DNA of 64,000 nucleotides, from NCBI RefSeq assembly GCF_000382325.1, contig NZ_KB908056.1, positions 811,148 to 875,147 on the forward strand, read 5' to 3'. Below the pieces are notes generated by a model. That model saw only the letters and a program-made list of their open reading frames with translations, searched no databases and was not told where the DNA came from. A program made the translations under genes and the position numbers. Source of the stretch: Woodsholea maritima DSM 17123. Lineage in GTDB: Bacteria > Pseudomonadota > Alphaproteobacteria > Caulobacterales > Maricaulaceae. Position 1 is the stretch's first letter; each line of letters begins with the position of its first letter. Positions 36,640-46,136 of this stretch are shown piece by piece.

Positions 36640-37524
36640 TTAATGTCGAGTAACGTGAAGGCCTTGGGCTTCGAGGAGCGGCAAAATTCCATCCGCGCCG
36701 GTCATATGGCCTGCACCGACAACCACCAGAACATCTTCAGAACCCGCCAACGCCGCTTTCAAAGGTTCAACCCACATATGGTTACGTTGAACAATCAAAG
36801 CGTCATAAACTTCAGGAGAGTCTTCTTCCATTTCTTCAGCAATCAAGCGGTGAATGGTGTCGACATCTCCGGCTTCCCAAGCGGACACCATCTCTTCAAG
36901 GATAGAGCTCAAACGTTCAATACCATCAAGAGACTCGCCCACCATCTCCACCTGCACGTCTTGTGGGAGGTTGGCAAAATATCCAATCTGCTGCTGAGGC
37001 GTTTCGAGATAAGCGAAGGCTTTTCCCGCCGCAACTCCATCGCCATAGACCGTATGCTCAACGCCTTTTTCAGGGTCAAAGCCCAAAGCCTGCATATGGG
37101 TTACACCCAACATCACCGAAGCCAACCATGGCTTTAAGGGCTCCAACGCCGCCACGGGCAGGCCTAAGCTGGGCGCGACCTCAGAAAGCTTGGCCAAAGT
37201 CTCTTCATCCAGCTGTGAACTTAACGTCACGCCCGGCGCATTCAATCCCATCTGTGGGATCAAAGCGGCAACGGCTTGCTGACCTTCAGGACTATTCCCA
37301 TCGGTTTCAAAAATAATCGTTTCAGCATCGGCAAAAGCCGCTTCATAGGCCGCAGATTTCCACTCAACACCCTCAGGCAGCAAATGGAAGGAGCCGAAAA
37401 AATAAACGGTCGAATCCTCATCAGATATCGACCATAGGGCTGGATGGGCATCACTTTGCGCCTGAACGCTGGCGCCCATCAAACCTGCAACGCACATCAC
37501 GCTTGTCAGAACCGTCTTGATCAT
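36640..37524 (-). CDS. TraB/GumN family protein
   Basis: The 294-residue product has a signal peptide (cleavage near residue 22, SVQAQS) and the TraB/GumN features VYFFGSFHLLPEG, IFETDG, RNHMWVEPL and VVVGAGHMTGADG. Family members are thought to be metalloprotease-like; GumN of Xanthomonas has no clear role. It is predicted to be periplasmic. Placed between the hydratase and mutM, all minus strand, but with 96-139 base gaps. Confidence 0.88.
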   Translation of the reverse strand: MIKTVLTSVMCVAGLMGASVQAQSDAHPALWSISDEDSTVYFFGSFHLLPEGVEWKSAAYEAAFADAETIIFETDGNSPEGQQAVAALIPQMGLNAPGVTLSSQLDEETLAKLSEVAPSLGLPVAALEPLKPWLASVMLGVTHMQALGFDPEKGVEHTVYGDGVAAGKAFAYLETPQQQIGYFANLPQDVQVEMVGESLDGIERLSSILEEMVSAWEAGDVDTIHRLIAEEMEEDSPEVYDALIVQRNHMWVEPLKAALAGSEDVLVVVGAGHMTGADGILPLLEAQGLHVTRH

Positions 37525-37620
37525 AGTTTTTCCTTTTTTTAATCGACCTATCGCCCTACGCGCTTATCGTGTCTGTCAGGACGATATGTAAAGCAAGCTT
37601 GTCTCAACGCCTTTACCCTG

Positions 37621-38496
37621 TCAAGCGTCATTATCCCTTTGACAGGCCGGACAAAAAAATGTCGAGCGCCCATTTTGTACGATCCGCTCAATCGAAGCGG
37701 TGCACCCTTCTGCCAGGCACGCTTCACCCTCTCGCCCATAGACTTTGAAGCGATGCTGAAAATACCCTAAAGCGCCATCGACCCCCGCATAATCTTTTAA
37801 GGTTGATCCCCCCGCCTCAATCGCCTCAGCAATCACGGCGCGAATATGGGGCAACAGGCGCTCTACATCCTGGGGGATGAGACGCGATCCGCTCACTTCG
37901 GGATGAAGCCCAGCGCGATATAGCGCTTCACAGACATAGATATTGCCAAGCCCGGCAATAATGCGCTGATCAAGGAGCAGGGCCTTAATACTGGAGCGTT
38001 TCGCCAACAGCTTCGCCGTGAGATAGGCATCATCAAGCGCATTGGATAACGGCTCTGGGCCTAGATCCTTCAAGGCGGGATGGCGATCATCGCCGTCACT
38101 GGGATAAAGCATCATAAAACCAAAGCGGCGCGGATCATTATAACGCACCTCCACCCCGCCTTCGAGATGAAGGACGACATGATCATGCTTGGGGTTGGCA
38201 CGCGCGGCATAAACGAAATCACCGGGCTGCGCGGCGAGGTCTTCAGCCAGGATCGAAAAGCGCCCTGACATGCCCAGATGCGCCAGCAAAGTCTCCTCGC
38301 TACTCAGCCGGATCAGAAGATATTTTGAGCGCCGCTCGATCACCTCCACCCTCGCGCCTTCCAGACGCGCAGCCATATTGTCCGGAAAAGGAAATCTCAG
38401 ATCGGGGCGGTTAATCTCGGCGCGAAGTATGCAACGACCCACCATGGCGGGGATCAAACCGCGACGAACGGTCTCGACTTCTGGCAATTCTGGCAT
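37621..38496 (-). CDS. mutM: Formamidopyrimidine-DNA glycosylase
   Basis: The 291-residue enzyme must start MPELPEVETVRR, with Pro2 as the catalytic nucleophile, hence ATG 38496 rather than the ATG at 38499. It carries the helix-two-turns-helix region and a C-terminal zinc finger (CLAEGC...CPACQRD). MutM removes 8-oxoguanine and opened purines from DNA. Divergent from the unknown gene at 38540 across about 40 bases. Confidence 0.96.
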   Translation of the reverse strand: MPELPEVETVRRGLIPAMVGRCILRAEINRPDLRFPFPDNMAARLEGARVEVIERRSKYLLIRLSSEETLLAHLGMSGRFSILAEDLAAQPGDFVYAARANPKHDHVVLHLEGGVEVRYNDPRRFGFMMLYPSDGDDRHPALKDLGPEPLSNALDDAYLTAKLLAKRSSIKALLLDQRIIAGLGNIYVCEALYRAGLHPEVSGSRLIPQDVERLLPHIRAVIAEAIEAGGSTLKDYAGVDGALGYFQHRFKVYGREGEACLAEGCTASIERIVQNGRSTFFCPACQRDNDA

Positions 38497-38539
38497 CACA
38501 ATACTTTCTTAAGACATGACCATGAGGGGAAAATAGGCC

Positions 38540-39175
38540 ATGGGGGGACGAGGGGCGAGCTATCCCAGCATCGCACAGCTATCCCATGCGGTTCAAACCG
38601 CATTAGGCGAGCTTGCCTTGAGCCGGCGCGGTGTTGACCGGCCGAGCCTCTATGTGCGTGCGCCCCATCCGTGGACGGATAAGCTGGGCGGGCTTTTGCT
38701 GTCTCACTTTGGCACAGTGCTGGATGAAGAGATCTATACCAGCCAGTTGAGCGCACATCTGGGCTTTTCCCATCGCCTGCCGCTGCGCCATTTGCCCGAT
38801 CATATTCACATCACGCATCCTTGGATGAACGAGCTGGGCCTTAAAATCCTGGCCCGACCCAATTCCCATTTGATCGGATATCCGCTCGCCTTTGAAGCGG
38901 CCTGGTGCGGCAACTGGCCTCATATCATTGACCGCATCGACCGGCTGGCCGTCACGCGCGCCGACCTGAAAGTCCTGTGCGTCAGCGGTGATCCGCACCG
39001 CGATATGGGCACGATGACGCTGTCCCAAGCGCTCGCTTATCGCCTCTCGGCCGGAACGCCCAAAGGCCAAATGGCCCTTCTGGCCTTTTGGCAGGGCTGC
39101 GAAAGCCAATCGGGTGAAGAGGGCTTTAGCGTCTTTTCCTATCAAACCGGCGAGCGCGATCTGATCGCGCTTTAA
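38540..39175 (+). CDS. Conserved-looking hypothetical protein, unknown family
   Basis: The 211-residue product is soluble and has no membrane span or signal. I do not recognise it. It has pairs of histidines and tryptophans (HPWTDKLGG, DHIHITHPWMNELG, AAWCGNWPHI) that could bind a ligand or metal, and a segment VLCVSGDPHRDMGTMTLSQALAYR that looks like a nucleotide- or sugar-handling loop, but this is guesswork. Divergent from mutM and followed by ubiE 99 bases downstream on the same strand. Confidence 0.6.
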   Translation: MGGRGASYPSIAQLSHAVQTALGELALSRRGVDRPSLYVRAPHPWTDKLGGLLLSHFGTVLDEEIYTSQLSAHLGFSHRLPLRHLPDHIHITHPWMNELGLKILARPNSHLIGYPLAFEAAWCGNWPHIIDRIDRLAVTRADLKVLCVSGDPHRDMGTMTLSQALAYRLSAGTPKGQMALLAFWQGCESQSGEEGFSVFSYQTGERDLIAL

Positions 39176-39274
39176 TCGCCGCGCCCTGCCATCGCGCGCG
39201 GCTATGACCACTGGCCCTACCCGCGCTTTGGGCCTATGGTCGCGCCAAAATCATAGCGATCAGGATGATAGGCC

Positions 39275-40054
39275 ATGAGCGAAACCCAGACCCACGATCA
39301 GACCCGCACCGCGTCCTTTGGCTTTAAACAGGTCGATTGGTCGCAAAAGGCCGGCATGGTCAAGGGCGTGTTTGACAGCGCCGCACCCAAATATGATCTG
39401 ATGAATGATCTGATGTCTTTTGGCGTACACCGCGTGTGGAAAGACATGATGATCACCAAGCTGAACCCGCAACCGGGTGAGCATTTGATCGATGTTGCCG
39501 GTGGTACAGGCGATATTGCGCGCGCCTTCCTTGATCGTGCAGACGCAGTCCAGCGCCGGCGCGGCGGTCAACCCGCCAGTGCCATCGTCGCCGATATCAA
39601 TTATGAAATGCTGCAAGCCGGGCGCAAGCGCGGTCTGCGCGATCATATGGATTGGGCCTGCGTCAATGCGGAATGCCTGCCCTTTGAAGCGGCCTCGGCC
39701 CATGCCGTGACCATCAGCTTTGGCATCCGCAATGTTACCGACCGCGCCGCGGCCTTGAGCGAGTTTCACCGCGTTTTAAAACCGGGCGGTCGCTTTTTCT
39801 GTCTGGAATTTTCACGCCCCACCACGCGGGCCTTGGAAAAAATGTATGATCTATGGTCATTCAATGCCATCCCCCAGATGGGCGAATGGATCGTGAAGGA
39901 CCGCGAGAGTTATCAATATCTCGTGGAATCGATCCGCCGCTTCCCCATTCAATCGGCATTCGCGGCGGAGATTGAAGCGGCAGGCTTTAAAAACGTCAAA
40001 GTCACCAATTTCTCAGGCGGCATCGCGGCGCTGCATACCGGGTGGAAGATTTAA
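39275..40054 (+). CDS. ubiE: Ubiquinone/menaquinone methyltransferase UbiE
   Basis: The 259-residue enzyme has the SAM-binding motif [19 protein letters not shown] and RVLKPGGRF of UbiE. It C-methylates the quinone ring in ubiquinone synthesis. A short stretch ([10 protein letters not shown]) enlarges the usual loop after motif I. Followed by ubiB and coaBC, the standard alphaproteobacterial order. Confidence 0.97.
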   Translation: MSETQTHDQTRTASFGFKQVDWSQKAGMVKGVFDSAAPKYDLMNDLMSFGVHRVWKDMMITKLNPQPGEHLIDVAGGTGDIARAFLDRADAVQRRRGGQPASAIVADINYEMLQAGRKRGLRDHMDWACVNAECLPFEAASAHAVTISFGIRNVTDRAAALSEFHRVLKPGGRFFCLEFSRPTTRALEKMYDLWSFNAIPQMGEWIVKDRESYQYLVESIRRFPIQSAFAAEIEAAGFKNVKVTNFSGGIAALHTGWKI

Positions 40055-40115
40055 TCCCCTCCCTGCCTTTCGCCCTCCCCGTCATGCCCTCAGCCCTTAA
40101 GACAGCATCACCCCC

Positions 40116-41657
40116 GTGTTTAGAACGCTCATTGATACCCTTCGTCTTCTTCGCGCCGGATGGACCCTGGCGCGTCATGACGCCATGTTCCCGGCCGAAT
40201 ATCAGGCCGCCATGCCCGCCCCGGCCCGCCTGGTCGGTAAAGTCGCGCGCCTGATTGCCATCCGCAACCGGGCGGACAATCCCGGCGAGCGTCTGGCCCA
40301 AGCCTTGGAAAAACTGGGCCCGGCCTATATCAAATTTGGCCAGGTGCTCGCCACGCGCTCTGACGTGATTGGCGAAAGCTTCGCCCAAGGCCTGATGCGT
40401 CTGCAAGACCGCCTGCCACCCTTTGATGACGATCTCGCCCGCGCGATCCTTGAAAAGGAGCTCCAAGGTCCGATTTCGTCCTATTTTGAGACACTGGGCC
40501 CGGCCATCGCGGCGGCCTCCATCGCGCAAGTACATAAGGCCCGCACCCTGGATGGGCGCGATGTGGCGGTGAAAATCCTGCGCCCGGATGTCGAGCGGCG
40601 CATTCACCGTGATATTCGCGCGCTGCGTTTGGGTGCCAAGCTAGCCCAAAGCCTCTATCCCAAGTCTAAGCGGTTAGAACCCCATGCCTTTGTTGAGACC
40701 GTCGCGCGCTCGCTAACTCTAGAGCTGGATTTACGCCTGGAAGCCGCCGCGGCTTCAGAGCTTTCAGAAGCCAGCGCCGCAGCGGATAATTTCTTCATTC
40801 CAGAAGTCGATTGGGCGCGAACCTCCAAACAGGTATTGACCACCCGCTGGATCGAAGCCCTGCCGCTGAATGACATCGCGCGCATCGATGCTGCGGGGGT
40901 CAACAAGGTGAAATTGGCCGCTGATCTGACCGATGCCTTCCTGACCACAGCGCTGGAACGCGGGGTCTTCCATGCCGATCTTCATGGCGGCAATCTGTTC
41001 GTGACCCCCACCGGACAGCTATGGGCCGTCGATTTTGGCATTATGGGCCGCTTAGGGCTGAGCGAACGGCGCTATCTAGCGGAAATTCTCTATGGCTTCC
41101 TGACCAAGGATTATGATCGCGCCGCCCAAGCCCATTTCGATGCGGGCTATGTGCCGCCCCATCATGCCAAGGCCGATTTTGCCAGTGCGCTGCGCGCCGT
41201 GGCCGAGCCGATCTTCGGTAAAGACGCCTCGAATGTGCATATGTCGCGCGTGCTTTTGCAACTTTTTGAAATCACTGAGCTGTTTGACATGCATCTTCAG
41301 CCGCAATTGGTCTTACTGCAAAAGACCATGGTGCAGGTCGAGGGGGTGTGCCGCTCGCTCTCAGCCGCTCACAATATGTGGACGGCCTCCGGCCCGGCGG
41401 TGGAACGCTTCATGCGCCGCGAGCTGGGCCCTGAGGGTCAGGTCATGGACGCGCTGGACGATTTACGGGCACTACGCGGGGCCATCCGCCGCCTGCCGCA
41501 CTTCATTGATGATATCTCAGATCTGGCCGAGCGCGCACGCGCCCACCCGCCGCGCGAACTACGAGGTCCGCTGCATTGGGGTTGGGGCATGGGGCTGGGC
41601 TTTCTTCTGGCCTGCGCTGTCGGCGGTATCGGATATTGGCTCTTACACACTCTTTAA
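40116..41657 (+). CDS. ubiB: Ubiquinone biosynthesis protein kinase-like UbiB
   Basis: The 513-residue product starts at GTG 40116 and shows the UbiB signature KLGPAYIKFGQVLATRSD, the alanine-rich loop AAASIAQVH, HADLHGGN and VDFGIMG of atypical kinase/ATPases, and one or two membrane spans at the C-terminus (GLGFLLACAVGGIGYWLL). UbiB supports coenzyme Q synthesis at the membrane. Part of the ubiE-ubiB-coaBC-dut run. Confidence 0.96.
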   Translation: MFRTLIDTLRLLRAGWTLARHDAMFPAEYQAAMPAPARLVGKVARLIAIRNRADNPGERLAQALEKLGPAYIKFGQVLATRSDVIGESFAQGLMRLQDRLPPFDDDLARAILEKELQGPISSYFETLGPAIAAASIAQVHKARTLDGRDVAVKILRPDVERRIHRDIRALRLGAKLAQSLYPKSKRLEPHAFVETVARSLTLELDLRLEAAAASELSEASAAADNFFIPEVDWARTSKQVLTTRWIEALPLNDIARIDAAGVNKVKLAADLTDAFLTTALERGVFHADLHGGNLFVTPTGQLWAVDFGIMGRLGLSERRYLAEILYGFLTKDYDRAAQAHFDAGYVPPHHAKADFASALRAVAEPIFGKDASNVHMSRVLLQLFEITELFDMHLQPQLVLLQKTMVQVEGVCRSLSAAHNMWTASGPAVERFMRRELGPEGQVMDALDDLRALRGAIRRLPHFIDDISDLAERARAHPPRELRGPLHWGWGMGLGFLLACAVGGIGYWLLHTL

Positions 41658-41745
41658 CATCGAACGCCCGCAAAAGAGACTTTGCCCCCGCGCCCGAGAC
41701 CTTGTAAGCCTAAGCGCACCCTATTGACCGTCATGGGAGGCCCAA

Positions 41746-42954
41746 TTGGCCGAAGCACGCATCCTCCTTATCATTTCCGGCGGCGTTGCAGCCTTCAAAT
41801 CGCTGGAGCTTATTCGCGCGCTCAAGAAAAAGGGTATCACCACCACGCCCATTCTGACCGAAGCGGCCAAGCAATTTGTCACCCCCATGAGTGTGAGCGC
41901 GCTATCCGGGCAGAAGGTCTATGACGACCTCTTCTCCCTCACCGATGAGGCGGAGATGGGCCATATCGAGCTATCCCGCTCCGCCGATCTCATCTGTGTG
42001 GTCCCCGCCACAGCCAATATCCTGGCCAAAGCCGCCCATGGCCTGTGTGATGATTTAGCCAGCACGACCTTACTGGCCACCGACACGCCCGTCCTGATGG
42101 CCCCGGCGATGAATGTGCGCATGTGGACGCACGCCGCCACCCAAGCCAATGTCAAAACCCTGCGCGCGCGCGGTGTTGAGGTGATTGAGCCGGATGAGGG
42201 CGAAATGGCCTGCGGCGAATTTGGACCCGGTCGCCTGCCCGAGATTGAACGCTTGAGCCAGATTATCGAAGCGCGCCTGAACGCCATCACCGCGCCTAAG
42301 CCGCTGGCTGGAAAGCGTGTGGTCATCACCGCCGGGCCAACGATTGAGCCTTTAGATCCGGTGCGCTTCCTGTCTAATCACTCCTCAGGTAAGCAAGGCT
42401 ATGCCCTGGCCGAAGCCCTGCGCGATGCCGGGGCGGATGTCATCCTGGTGTCGGGTCCAACGCAATTACCCAGCCCCTATGGCCTTAAAACCGAGCGCAT
42501 TGAAACCGCGCTCGAAATGTTGAGCGCGGTCGAAAACGCCCTGCCCGCTGACATCTTTATCGGCGTCGCAGCGGTCGCCGATTGGCGGCCGAAAGAAACC
42601 TCGGACAAAAAGCTTAAACTGGAAAAAGCCACCGTGGCGAGCCTGTCGCTCGCGGAAAACCCAGACATTTTGCGCGCCGTCTCGCAATTAAAAACCGATC
42701 GCCCCCGCCTGGTCATTGGTTTTGCCGCTGAGACCCATGAGGTTGAAAAGCTGGCCAAAGACAAACGCAAACGCAAGGGCTGTGACTGGATCATCGCCAA
42801 CGATGTCTCCGGCGATGTGATGGGCGGCAGCGAGAACGAAGCCTTGATTGTCGCTGAGACCTTCACCCGCCCGCTGGCCCGCGCCAGCAAGGCCGAGATT
42901 GCGCGCGACATTACCGCCGCGATCAGCGAACACTTCGCTGCGGCCAAAGCCTAA
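41746..42954 (+). CDS. coaBC: Phosphopantothenoylcysteine decarboxylase/synthetase
   Basis: The 402-residue bifunctional enzyme joins CoaC (N-terminal flavoprotein with [31 protein letters not shown]) and CoaB ([38 protein letters not shown]). It performs two steps of coenzyme A synthesis. The start codon is TTG at 41746, preceded by GGGAGG; no ATG fits. 23 bases before dut. Confidence 0.96.
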   Translation: MAEARILLIISGGVAAFKSLELIRALKKKGITTTPILTEAAKQFVTPMSVSALSGQKVYDDLFSLTDEAEMGHIELSRSADLICVVPATANILAKAAHGLCDDLASTTLLATDTPVLMAPAMNVRMWTHAATQANVKTLRARGVEVIEPDEGEMACGEFGPGRLPEIERLSQIIEARLNAITAPKPLAGKRVVITAGPTIEPLDPVRFLSNHSSGKQGYALAEALRDAGADVILVSGPTQLPSPYGLKTERIETALEMLSAVENALPADIFIGVAAVADWRPKETSDKKLKLEKATVASLSLAENPDILRAVSQLKTDRPRLVIGFAAETHEVEKLAKDKRKRKGCDWIIANDVSGDVMGGSENEALIVAETFTRPLARASKAEIARDITAAISEHFAAAKA

Positions 42955-42977
42955 TCCATCATTATAAGGACTATGCC

Positions 42978-43424
42978 ATGCACGTACCCGTTCGCGCGCT
43001 CGATCATTTTTCTGGGTTGGAGTTGCCCGCCTATCAAACCGCTGGCAGTGCGGGCATGGATTTACGCGCTGCCGTCCCCCAAGACGCGCCCATCACCATC
43101 CCCAGCGGGCAATGGCGTTTAATCCCCACGGGCCTCGCCATGGCTCTACCCCAGGGTTATGAGGCCCAGGTGCGTCCGCGTTCAGGCCTGGCCGCCAAGC
43201 ATGGCGTGACCTGCCTCAACACCCCCGGCACGGTGGATGCGGATTATCGCGGTGAGATATTCGTCAATCTGATCAACCATGGGCCCAGCGATTTCGTGGT
43301 TCAACGCGGCGAGCGTATCGCCCAGATGATCATCGCCCCGGTAATTCAAATCCAATGGAGTCTGGTGGATAGCCTGGATGACACCGAACGCGGCAGCGGC
43401 GGCTTTGGCTCGACGGGCGTGTGA
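42978..43424 (+). CDS. dut: dUTPase
   Basis: The 148-residue trimer-forming dUTPase has [45 protein letters not shown] and GSGGFGSTG (motifs I-V). It splits dUTP to dUMP and pyrophosphate, keeping uracil out of DNA and supplying dTMP. Normal length. Last gene of the ubiE-dut run; the toxin-antitoxin pair follows 60 bases later. Confidence 0.97.
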   Translation: MHVPVRALDHFSGLELPAYQTAGSAGMDLRAAVPQDAPITIPSGQWRLIPTGLAMALPQGYEAQVRPRSGLAAKHGVTCLNTPGTVDADYRGEIFVNLINHGPSDFVVQRGERIAQMIIAPVIQIQWSLVDSLDDTERGSGGFGSTGV

Positions 43425-43484
43425 TCGCTGGTATCTGGGGTAAGTTTCAGCTAAACTCTAGGGCTCGTGACCCGAGGTTTGTCT

Positions 43485-43733
43485 ATGAGCGTTCAAAAGA
43501 CCATCGCTTTATCGCCCCAGCATGAAAGCTGGTTAGAGCTGCAGGTAAAAGAGGGGCGGTACGGATCTTTAAGCGCGCTTATCAAAGACTTGATTGATGA
43601 GCGGCAAATCCGCGAAGCGGAAACTCAAGAGCATATCGAGGATTTGCGCCGTGCCCTGATTGAGGGTGAGGCCAGCGGTCGCAGCCCGCTTTGCCTGCAA
43701 GACATTTGGCTGGATGAAACGCAAAAGCGATGA
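43485..43733 (+). CDS. parD: ParD-type antitoxin
   Basis: The 82-residue product has the ribbon-helix-helix pattern of ParD antitoxins: SVQKTIALSPQHESWLELQVKEGRYGSLSALIKDLI, with the family motif EGRYGS. The C-terminal part binds and neutralises the toxin. GAGG precedes ATG 43485. Its stop overlaps the toxin start (ATGA), so it is made first and coupled, and it should repress its own promoter. Confidence 0.9.
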   Translation: MSVQKTIALSPQHESWLELQVKEGRYGSLSALIKDLIDERQIREAETQEHIEDLRRALIEGEASGRSPLCLQDIWLDETQKR

Positions 43734-44017
43734 CCCCCTTATGGGTCACGCGCGCGGCGGAAGACGATCTGCGCCAAATCGTGCGCTGGGGGCAAGATCA
43801 TTTTGGCCCGCAGCAAAGTAAGATATTCCGGGATAAATTAGACCAAGTCTTTCGCCGAATTGCACACAGCCCGACGATTTATCCACAAGTGGATTATATC
43901 CGGCCAGGCTATCGCCGCGCCCTGTGCGGACCTTATTCGATTTATTATCGCCTTTGCCCAGATGGCATCGAAATCATCAGGGTCTTAGGCCGCCAGCATC
44001 GTGAAACAACGCTTTAA
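43730..44017 (+). CDS. parE: ParE/RelE-fold toxin
   Basis: The 95-residue toxin has the RelE/ParE fold pattern: TPLWVTRAAEDDLRQIVRWGQDHFG, YIRPGYRRALCGPYSIYYRL, EIIRVLGRQHRETTL. ParE toxins usually poison DNA gyrase; RelE relatives cut mRNA, so the target needs testing. Overlaps its antitoxin by four bases and the opposing helicase stop by four bases. A perfect DnaA-box sequence TTATCCACA at 43879 falls inside it by chance. Confidence 0.9.
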   Translation: MTPLWVTRAAEDDLRQIVRWGQDHFGPQQSKIFRDKLDQVFRRIAHSPTIYPQVDYIRPGYRRALCGPYSIYYRLCPDGIEIIRVLGRQHRETTL

Positions 44018-45330
44018 CGCCCCAACAGCCCTTGAGGGAGCGGATCGCAATAGGCCTTCACATCAAACACACGCTGATCGATGATAATGTCTTGCGGGCG
44101 TAAAGAACGCGACAGCTCCAAGCCCTCAAGACTGCGCGCACGTGACAGGGCCACATAGGCCTGCCCATGGGCAAACAGATTGCGTGCGATATCGATATAG
44201 ACCTTATCCAAAGTCAGCCCTTGGGCTTTATGGATAGTCATCGCCCAGGCCAGGCGCAGCGGAAATTGGGTAAATCCCCCCACCGCATCTTTCGAGAGCG
44301 CCTTTTGCCCGGCATCATAGGCATAGCGATAGCGTTCCCATTTTTGCGGCTCGACCAGATGCTGGTCGTTGCCGATCTTGATGCGGATTTTATCGCCTTC
44401 GAAGCCCGCCACTTCGCCCAGCGAGCCATTGACCCAGCGCCCTTGGGGGTCATTGCGGATCATCATCACCCGCGCGCCCGCTTTCAACACCAAAGGATCT
44501 TCGGTGGGATAGGCGCGCTCTTCAAACTGACCTTCAACCTTGGCCCCAAAGACTTTGGGTGTGCCGGGAAGGCCTTCCAAGCGTTGATAATTGATATTAA
44601 ACGCCGCCTGATTGGTGGCGGTCAGCACGACATGGCTGGCGCTGGCTTCCAGACCCGAACGCCCGGTCACACGAGCATTTAACAGGCTGGCTTGATCTTC
44701 ACGCAGATCCCCATCGCGCACCCCATTCAGGACATTGACGAAATCGGGATCGGATTGGCGATAAACCTGTTCCAGCTCGACATAGCTAAAGCCCGCATCA
44801 CGAAACACCGGCGGGTGGAAGAAGAAGGGCCCGCCATAGGCCATGTCAAGATAGGCCCCTTCTTCGCCCTGAGCAATCGGAGGCAGCTGAGCCAGATCAC
44901 CAACCAGAATAACCTGCACCCCGCCAAAGGGTTCCTGGCGATTACGGTTGAGGCGCAGGCTGGCATCAATCGCCCACATCACATCTGAGCGCACCATGGA
45001 GATCTCATCGATCACCAAGGTCTCTAAGGCTTGTAAAGCGCGCGCATTGCGCAAGCGTTTGATGTCGGCAGGCTCAATCAAGCGCGGCGGCAAGCGGAAG
45101 AAGGAATGAAGGGTCTGGCCCCCCACATGCATGGCCGCAACCCCAGTGGGGGCCACCACGGCCGCGCGCGCGCCCGCCCGACGTAAAAACTCACGCAGCA
45201 ACGTGGTCTTGCCTGTCCCCGCCCGGCCCGTCAGGAACAGATTAGGCCGCTTATCAATCAGGAAATTGATTAAGGCGGTCTGGTCAGCGGCAAGCGCGGG
45301 GACATTGGGATCAGAGGCGAGCAGGGACAT
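44014..45330 (-). CDS. Pif1/RecD-like superfamily 1 helicase
   Basis: The 438-residue ATPase has Walker A FLTGRAGTGKTTLLREF, motif II VIDEISMV, motif III GDLAQLPP and the C-terminal MTIHKAQGLTLDKVYID and YVALSRARSLEGLEL motifs, as in Pif1 and TraA-like helicases (bacterial Pif1 homologues). It should unwind DNA 5' to 3', possibly at R-loops or G-quadruplexes. Solitary; tail-to-tail with parE. Confidence 0.92.
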   Translation of the reverse strand: MSLLASDPNVPALAADQTALINFLIDKRPNLFLTGRAGTGKTTLLREFLRRAGARAAVVAPTGVAAMHVGGQTLHSFFRLPPRLIEPADIKRLRNARALQALETLVIDEISMVRSDVMWAIDASLRLNRNRQEPFGGVQVILVGDLAQLPPIAQGEEGAYLDMAYGGPFFFHPPVFRDAGFSYVELEQVYRQSDPDFVNVLNGVRDGDLREDQASLLNARVTGRSGLEASASHVVLTATNQAAFNINYQRLEGLPGTPKVFGAKVEGQFEERAYPTEDPLVLKAGARVMMIRNDPQGRWVNGSLGEVAGFEGDKIRIKIGNDQHLVEPQKWERYRYAYDAGQKALSKDAVGGFTQFPLRLAWAMTIHKAQGLTLDKVYIDIARNLFAHGQAYVALSRARSLEGLELSRSLRPQDIIIDQRVFDVKAYCDPLPQGLLGR

Positions 45331-45420
45331 GGCGGGACCTAAACAAATCTAGAACACTACCATGGCGGGCTTCGCCCTAAAGCGCTAGGCCAAGATGTCA
45401 CTGCGGTCTTTAAAAGGGAC

Positions 45421-45461
45421 GGCACAGGAGGGCGTTTCACGCCGGTTAGCCCTCCTGTGCC
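45421..45461. other. 13-bp perfect hairpin downstream of a lipoprotein gene
   Basis: GGCACAGGAGGGC (45421-45433), 15-base loop, GCCCTCCTGTGCC (45449-45461) pair perfectly. On the minus strand it is followed by GTCCCTTTTAAAG, so it could be a weak terminator for the minus-strand lipoprotein gene. The lack of a tight T-run leaves room for a different role. Confidence 0.6.
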
Positions 45462-45465
45462 TTAA

Positions 45466-45538
45466 CCAGATCCCATCAACCCATTTCACAAGGGCTACCC
45501 CCCTCTTGATGATAGCGCCTTGCCCCGCGGGATCTGGC
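45466..45538. other. Nested inverted repeats, possible structured RNA
   Basis: CCAGATCCC (45466-45474) pairs with GGGATCTGG (45530-45538), and inside it CATCAA pairs with TTGATG (45506-45511). A further palindrome TCCTTGCAAGGA follows at about 45567-45578. Together with the 13-bp hairpin this suggests a folded element of over 100 bases. I cannot match it to a known RNA family. Confidence 0.4.
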
Positions 45539-45596
45539 TTATCGCATTATGCTTGTCGACATATAGTCCTTGCAAGGAACAAATTTCTTCATAGTC

Positions 45597-46046
45597 CTAG
45601 CGACGCTCTGGCGCGCGGCACGCCTCACCCTCAAAGCGGAAATCGCGCACATAGCCATCGGGGCTGATCACAAAGCGAGTTTCACACGGGGCCCAATAAT
45701 CACGCGGTGGTTCATAGACCACATCCTCAATGACTTCTTTGCGCTCGCGGCGATAGCCATCACTGTCGCGATACGTCACCCGGCGCTCGACAGGCACGGT
45801 ATAATGATGACCGGGAATATAGCGATATTCTTCGAATTGATAGACCCAGACCTCGCTGTCATCGCTCAAGGCATGACGGCGCAGAGGCGGGCCTAATTCA
45901 ATCACCAACATATCAGAAGTCTGGCCGATATATTGTTCCGTTTGCTGACGATAGCCTTCCGTCGTTGCACAGGCGCTGAGCATAAGACTGGTCGCCAAAG
46001 CCGCCAAAGCATAGTGTTTCAAAATGTCCCTCCCTACGTAAGTCAT
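45597..46046 (-). CDS. Small predicted lipoprotein, BamE/SmpA-like features
   Basis: The 149-residue product has a lipobox in SLMLSACATT and a central segment QYIGQTSDMLVIELGPPLRRHALSDDSEVWVYQF that resembles the SmpA/BamE and related small outer-membrane lipoproteins. The C-terminus has RFVISPDGYVRDFRFEGEAC, with a second cysteine pair (CETRF and EACRAP) that may form a disulfide. Start at ATG 46046 or 46055. Function unknown. The region downstream of its stop carries the folded sequence at 45421-45538. Confidence 0.75.
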   Translation of the reverse strand: MTYVGRDILKHYALAALATSLMLSACATTEGYRQQTEQYIGQTSDMLVIELGPPLRRHALSDDSEVWVYQFEEYRYIPGHHYTVPVERRVTYRDSDGYRRERKEVIEDVVYEPPRDYWAPCETRFVISPDGYVRDFRFEGEACRAPERR

Positions 46047-46136
46047 GGCATGCATGAAAGCATGAGGGGCGCTGCCTGAATGTAAGCTGAAGACGATCCT
46101 TAGCTTTTCGTCAAAAACATGAAATGCGAGTTATCC

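Noticed and set aside
43879-43887. TTATCCACA, a perfect E. coli DnaA box
   Set aside because: It lies inside the parE coding frame (YPQ codons) and no other boxes are near it, so it is a chance match.
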